From Cellvibrionales bacterium UBA1963 (GTDB taxonomy: Bacteria > Pseudomonadota > Gammaproteobacteria > Pseudomonadales > UBA7434), in assembly GCA_002336035.1 (NCBI GenBank), contig DDED01000142.1:1-5151 (forward strand): a DNA stretch of 5,151 nucleotides, given 5' to 3'. A program made the position numbers and the translations under genes. Below are positions 3,892 through 5,151 of the stretch, one piece after another (position 1 is the stretch's first letter; every line of letters starts with the position of its first letter). The notes under the pieces are model-generated. The model did not search any database. It saw nothing but the letters and a program-made list of their open reading frames with translations, and was not told the DNA's origin.

Positions 3892-5151
3892 ATGGCGGAA
3901 GTGACAGTAAGTCAACTCGCTAAAACAGTAGGTGCTTCGGTCGATCGTTTGCTTTCGCAGATGAAAGAGGCCGGCCTCGATCATCAGTCAGGTGATCAGT
4001 CTGTCTCAGATGAAGATAAGCAAAAATTATTGACGCATTTGAAAAGTAGTCATGGCGGCAGCACGACTGCGCCTAAGCGCATCACCCTTAAACGTAAAAC
4101 GTTAGGTACAGTGAAGGCGGCGGGCAGTCAAGGCAGAAAAACAGTTTCAGTGGAAGTGCGAAAAAAGCGAACCTACATTAAGCGCGATGAAACGTCTATC
4201 GAAGTTGAAGAAGACGCAGCGATTGATGGTCTATCGACCGAAGAGCAGGCGGTTACTGCTGGGCAACCATCAGGTGATTCTGAAGTTAATAACGTAGAGG
4301 CAGTCGATGCTTCTGTGAATGATGAAGCTGAAGCAGCATCGGCAGAAAGTGCCGAAGCGCAACTCGACACAGCAGATGAAGACACCGTATCCGATATAAC
4401 CGATGTCTCAGCCGTTAAAGAGGCGCCACATGATCCCTTTGATGCTGAAGAGTTACGTCAGCGAGCAGCGACTAAGCGTAAAGAGCAAGAGTTATTAGAT
4501 AAAAATCGACGCGCAGCCGTGTCTCAGGAAAAAGCAGAGGCCAGTGCTCGTCAAACGGCAGACCTTCTTGCTAAGAAGCAGGCTGATGCAGCGCCTAAAA
4601 AAGAAAAAGTTACGCCGACTAAAAACTTTAAAGTCGCTACGCCTACCGCCGATGATGATGAGCCGCGCAGGAAGGCGAATAAAGGTAAAAAAGGACCTAA
4701 GCAACGCGGTAAAAATCGTGGCAGCCAGGTGAAAGTTGATGACTTTCTTGCTAATGAGGCCGATGGTTCGTTCGTTAGTATGGGCAGCAGAAAAGTCTTA
4801 CAAGCGGTGAGTCGTCAAGACTTTACTCAGCCTACGGAGCGCATCGTCTATGAAGTTGCCTTAGGTGAGTCGATTACAGTTGCAGACTTAGCCCAACAAA
4901 TGGCGATGAAAGCTAAAGTGGTGGTAAAAGAATTAATGAAGCTTGGTGAGATGGCGACCATTAATCAGAGCATCGATCAAGAAACAGCAGTTTTACTGAT
5001 TGAAGAGCTTGGCCATAGCTATAGGGTTGTGAGCGATAACGAACTAGAAGAAGCCTTAATCGCCGAATTGACCGCAGGCAGTTCCAATGATGACGTTGAT
5101 CCAGGTCGGCCACCCGTAGTTACGGTCATGGGTCATGTTGATCATGGTAAA
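3892..5151 (+). CDS. infB: Translation initiation factor IF-2, N-terminal part (cut by window end)
   Basis: IF2 is the GTPase that brings formyl-Met-tRNA to the 30S subunit and promotes 50S joining. The frame is open for 420 codons with no stop and runs off the window; its last residues GHVDHGK (414-420) are the G1/P-loop, so the GTPase core and tRNA-binding domains lie downstream. Visible in order: the first IF2_N domain (1 to about 50, AEVTVSQLAKTVGASVDRLL); the associated segment RITLKRKTLGTV and KTVSVEVRKKRTYIKRD (about 63-99); a long acidic, Ala/Glu-rich linker (about 100-175); a charged, probably helical stretch (about 180-235); a basic patch RRKANKGKKGPKQRGKNRG (about 259-278); and the second IF2_N domain (about 297-380, VYEVALGESITVADLAQQM). 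This is the long gammaproteobacterial form (about 890 residues when whole). ATG 3892 is fixed by the family N-terminus and a strong ribosome binding site. Internal starts giving shorter IF2 forms, known in E. coli, were not resolved here. Confidence 0.97.
   Translation, partial: MAEVTVSQLAKTVGASVDRLLSQMKEAGLDHQSGDQSVSDEDKQKLLTHLKSSHGGSTTAPKRITLKRKTLGTVKAAGSQGRKTVSVEVRKKRTYIKRDETSIEVEEDAAIDGLSTEEQAVTAGQPSGDSEVNNVEAVDASVNDEAEAASAESAEAQLDTADEDTVSDITDVSAVKEAPHDPFDAEELRQRAATKRKEQELLDKNRRAAVSQEKAEASARQTADLLAKKQADAAPKKEKVTPTKNFKVATPTADDDEPRRKANKGKKGPKQRGKNRGSQVKVDDFLANEADGSFVSMGSRKVLQAVSRQDFTQPTERIVYEVALGESITVADLAQQMAMKAKVVVKELMKLGEMATINQSIDQETAVLLIEELGHSYRVVSDNELEEALIAELTAGSSNDDVDPGRPPVVTVMGHVDHGK

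Noticed and set aside
4173..4385. Reverse-strand Ser/Ala-rich open frame inside infB
   Set aside because: It is the antisense of the acidic Glu/Ala linker of IF2 and has no independent support.
4544..4732. Arg/Lys/Leu-rich + strand open frame inside infB
   Set aside because: It is an out-of-frame reading of the IF2 linker; the infB frame is continuous through it.

Overview
The window is a stretch of bacterial chromosome, all genes on the + strand, carrying the start of the conserved rimP–nusA–infB transcription/translation operon behind a damaged COG0523 (CobW/ZigA-type) metal GTPase gene. RimP, NusA and the IF2 N-terminus all read as gammaproteobacterial. The IF2 N-terminus (LLSQMKEAGL, KTVSVEVRKKRTYIKRD) looks most like the Pseudomonadales/Oceanospirillales style. 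Moderate GC makes a marine relative of those groups a reasonable guess, but no species can be named from this.

Layout: 1-1096 is the 3' nine tenths of a ZigA-like zinc chaperone GTPase, broken by one extra C in a C5 run at 205-209. Base composition changes sharply at the same point (about 35% GC before, about 49% in the 276 bases after). Positions 1097-1462 are non-coding, with only weak terminator-like hairpins. A near-consensus sigma-70 promoter with a GC-rich discriminator lies at 1463-1491. It is followed by a ~340-base leader (about 1499-1840) holding a boxA-like element, an attenuator-like set of competing hairpins, two strong intrinsic terminators, a 16-codon upstream ORF and a 16-bp tandem repeat flush against the rimP ribosome binding site. 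Then come rimP (TTG start, 1841-2299), nusA (2360-3856) and the first 420 codons of infB (from 3892, cut by the window end inside the GTPase P-loop).

How it works together: RimP matures the 30S subunit, NusA controls pausing, termination and antitermination, and IF2 places initiator tRNA on the ribosome. All three are made from one transcript that must read through two terminators. NusA acts on terminator hairpins and at boxA-type sites, so the leader is well placed for feedback control by the operon's own product. This leader is the most interesting part of the window. Leaders of this operon with terminators are known in gammaproteobacteria (an Rfam 'rimP leader' family, from memory), so the principle is not new. 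The specific duplicated-arm switch, the boxA-like site, the extra AT-rich hairpin and the repeat at the start site deserve checking. I saw no CRISPR, insertion sequence, tRNA or rRNA.
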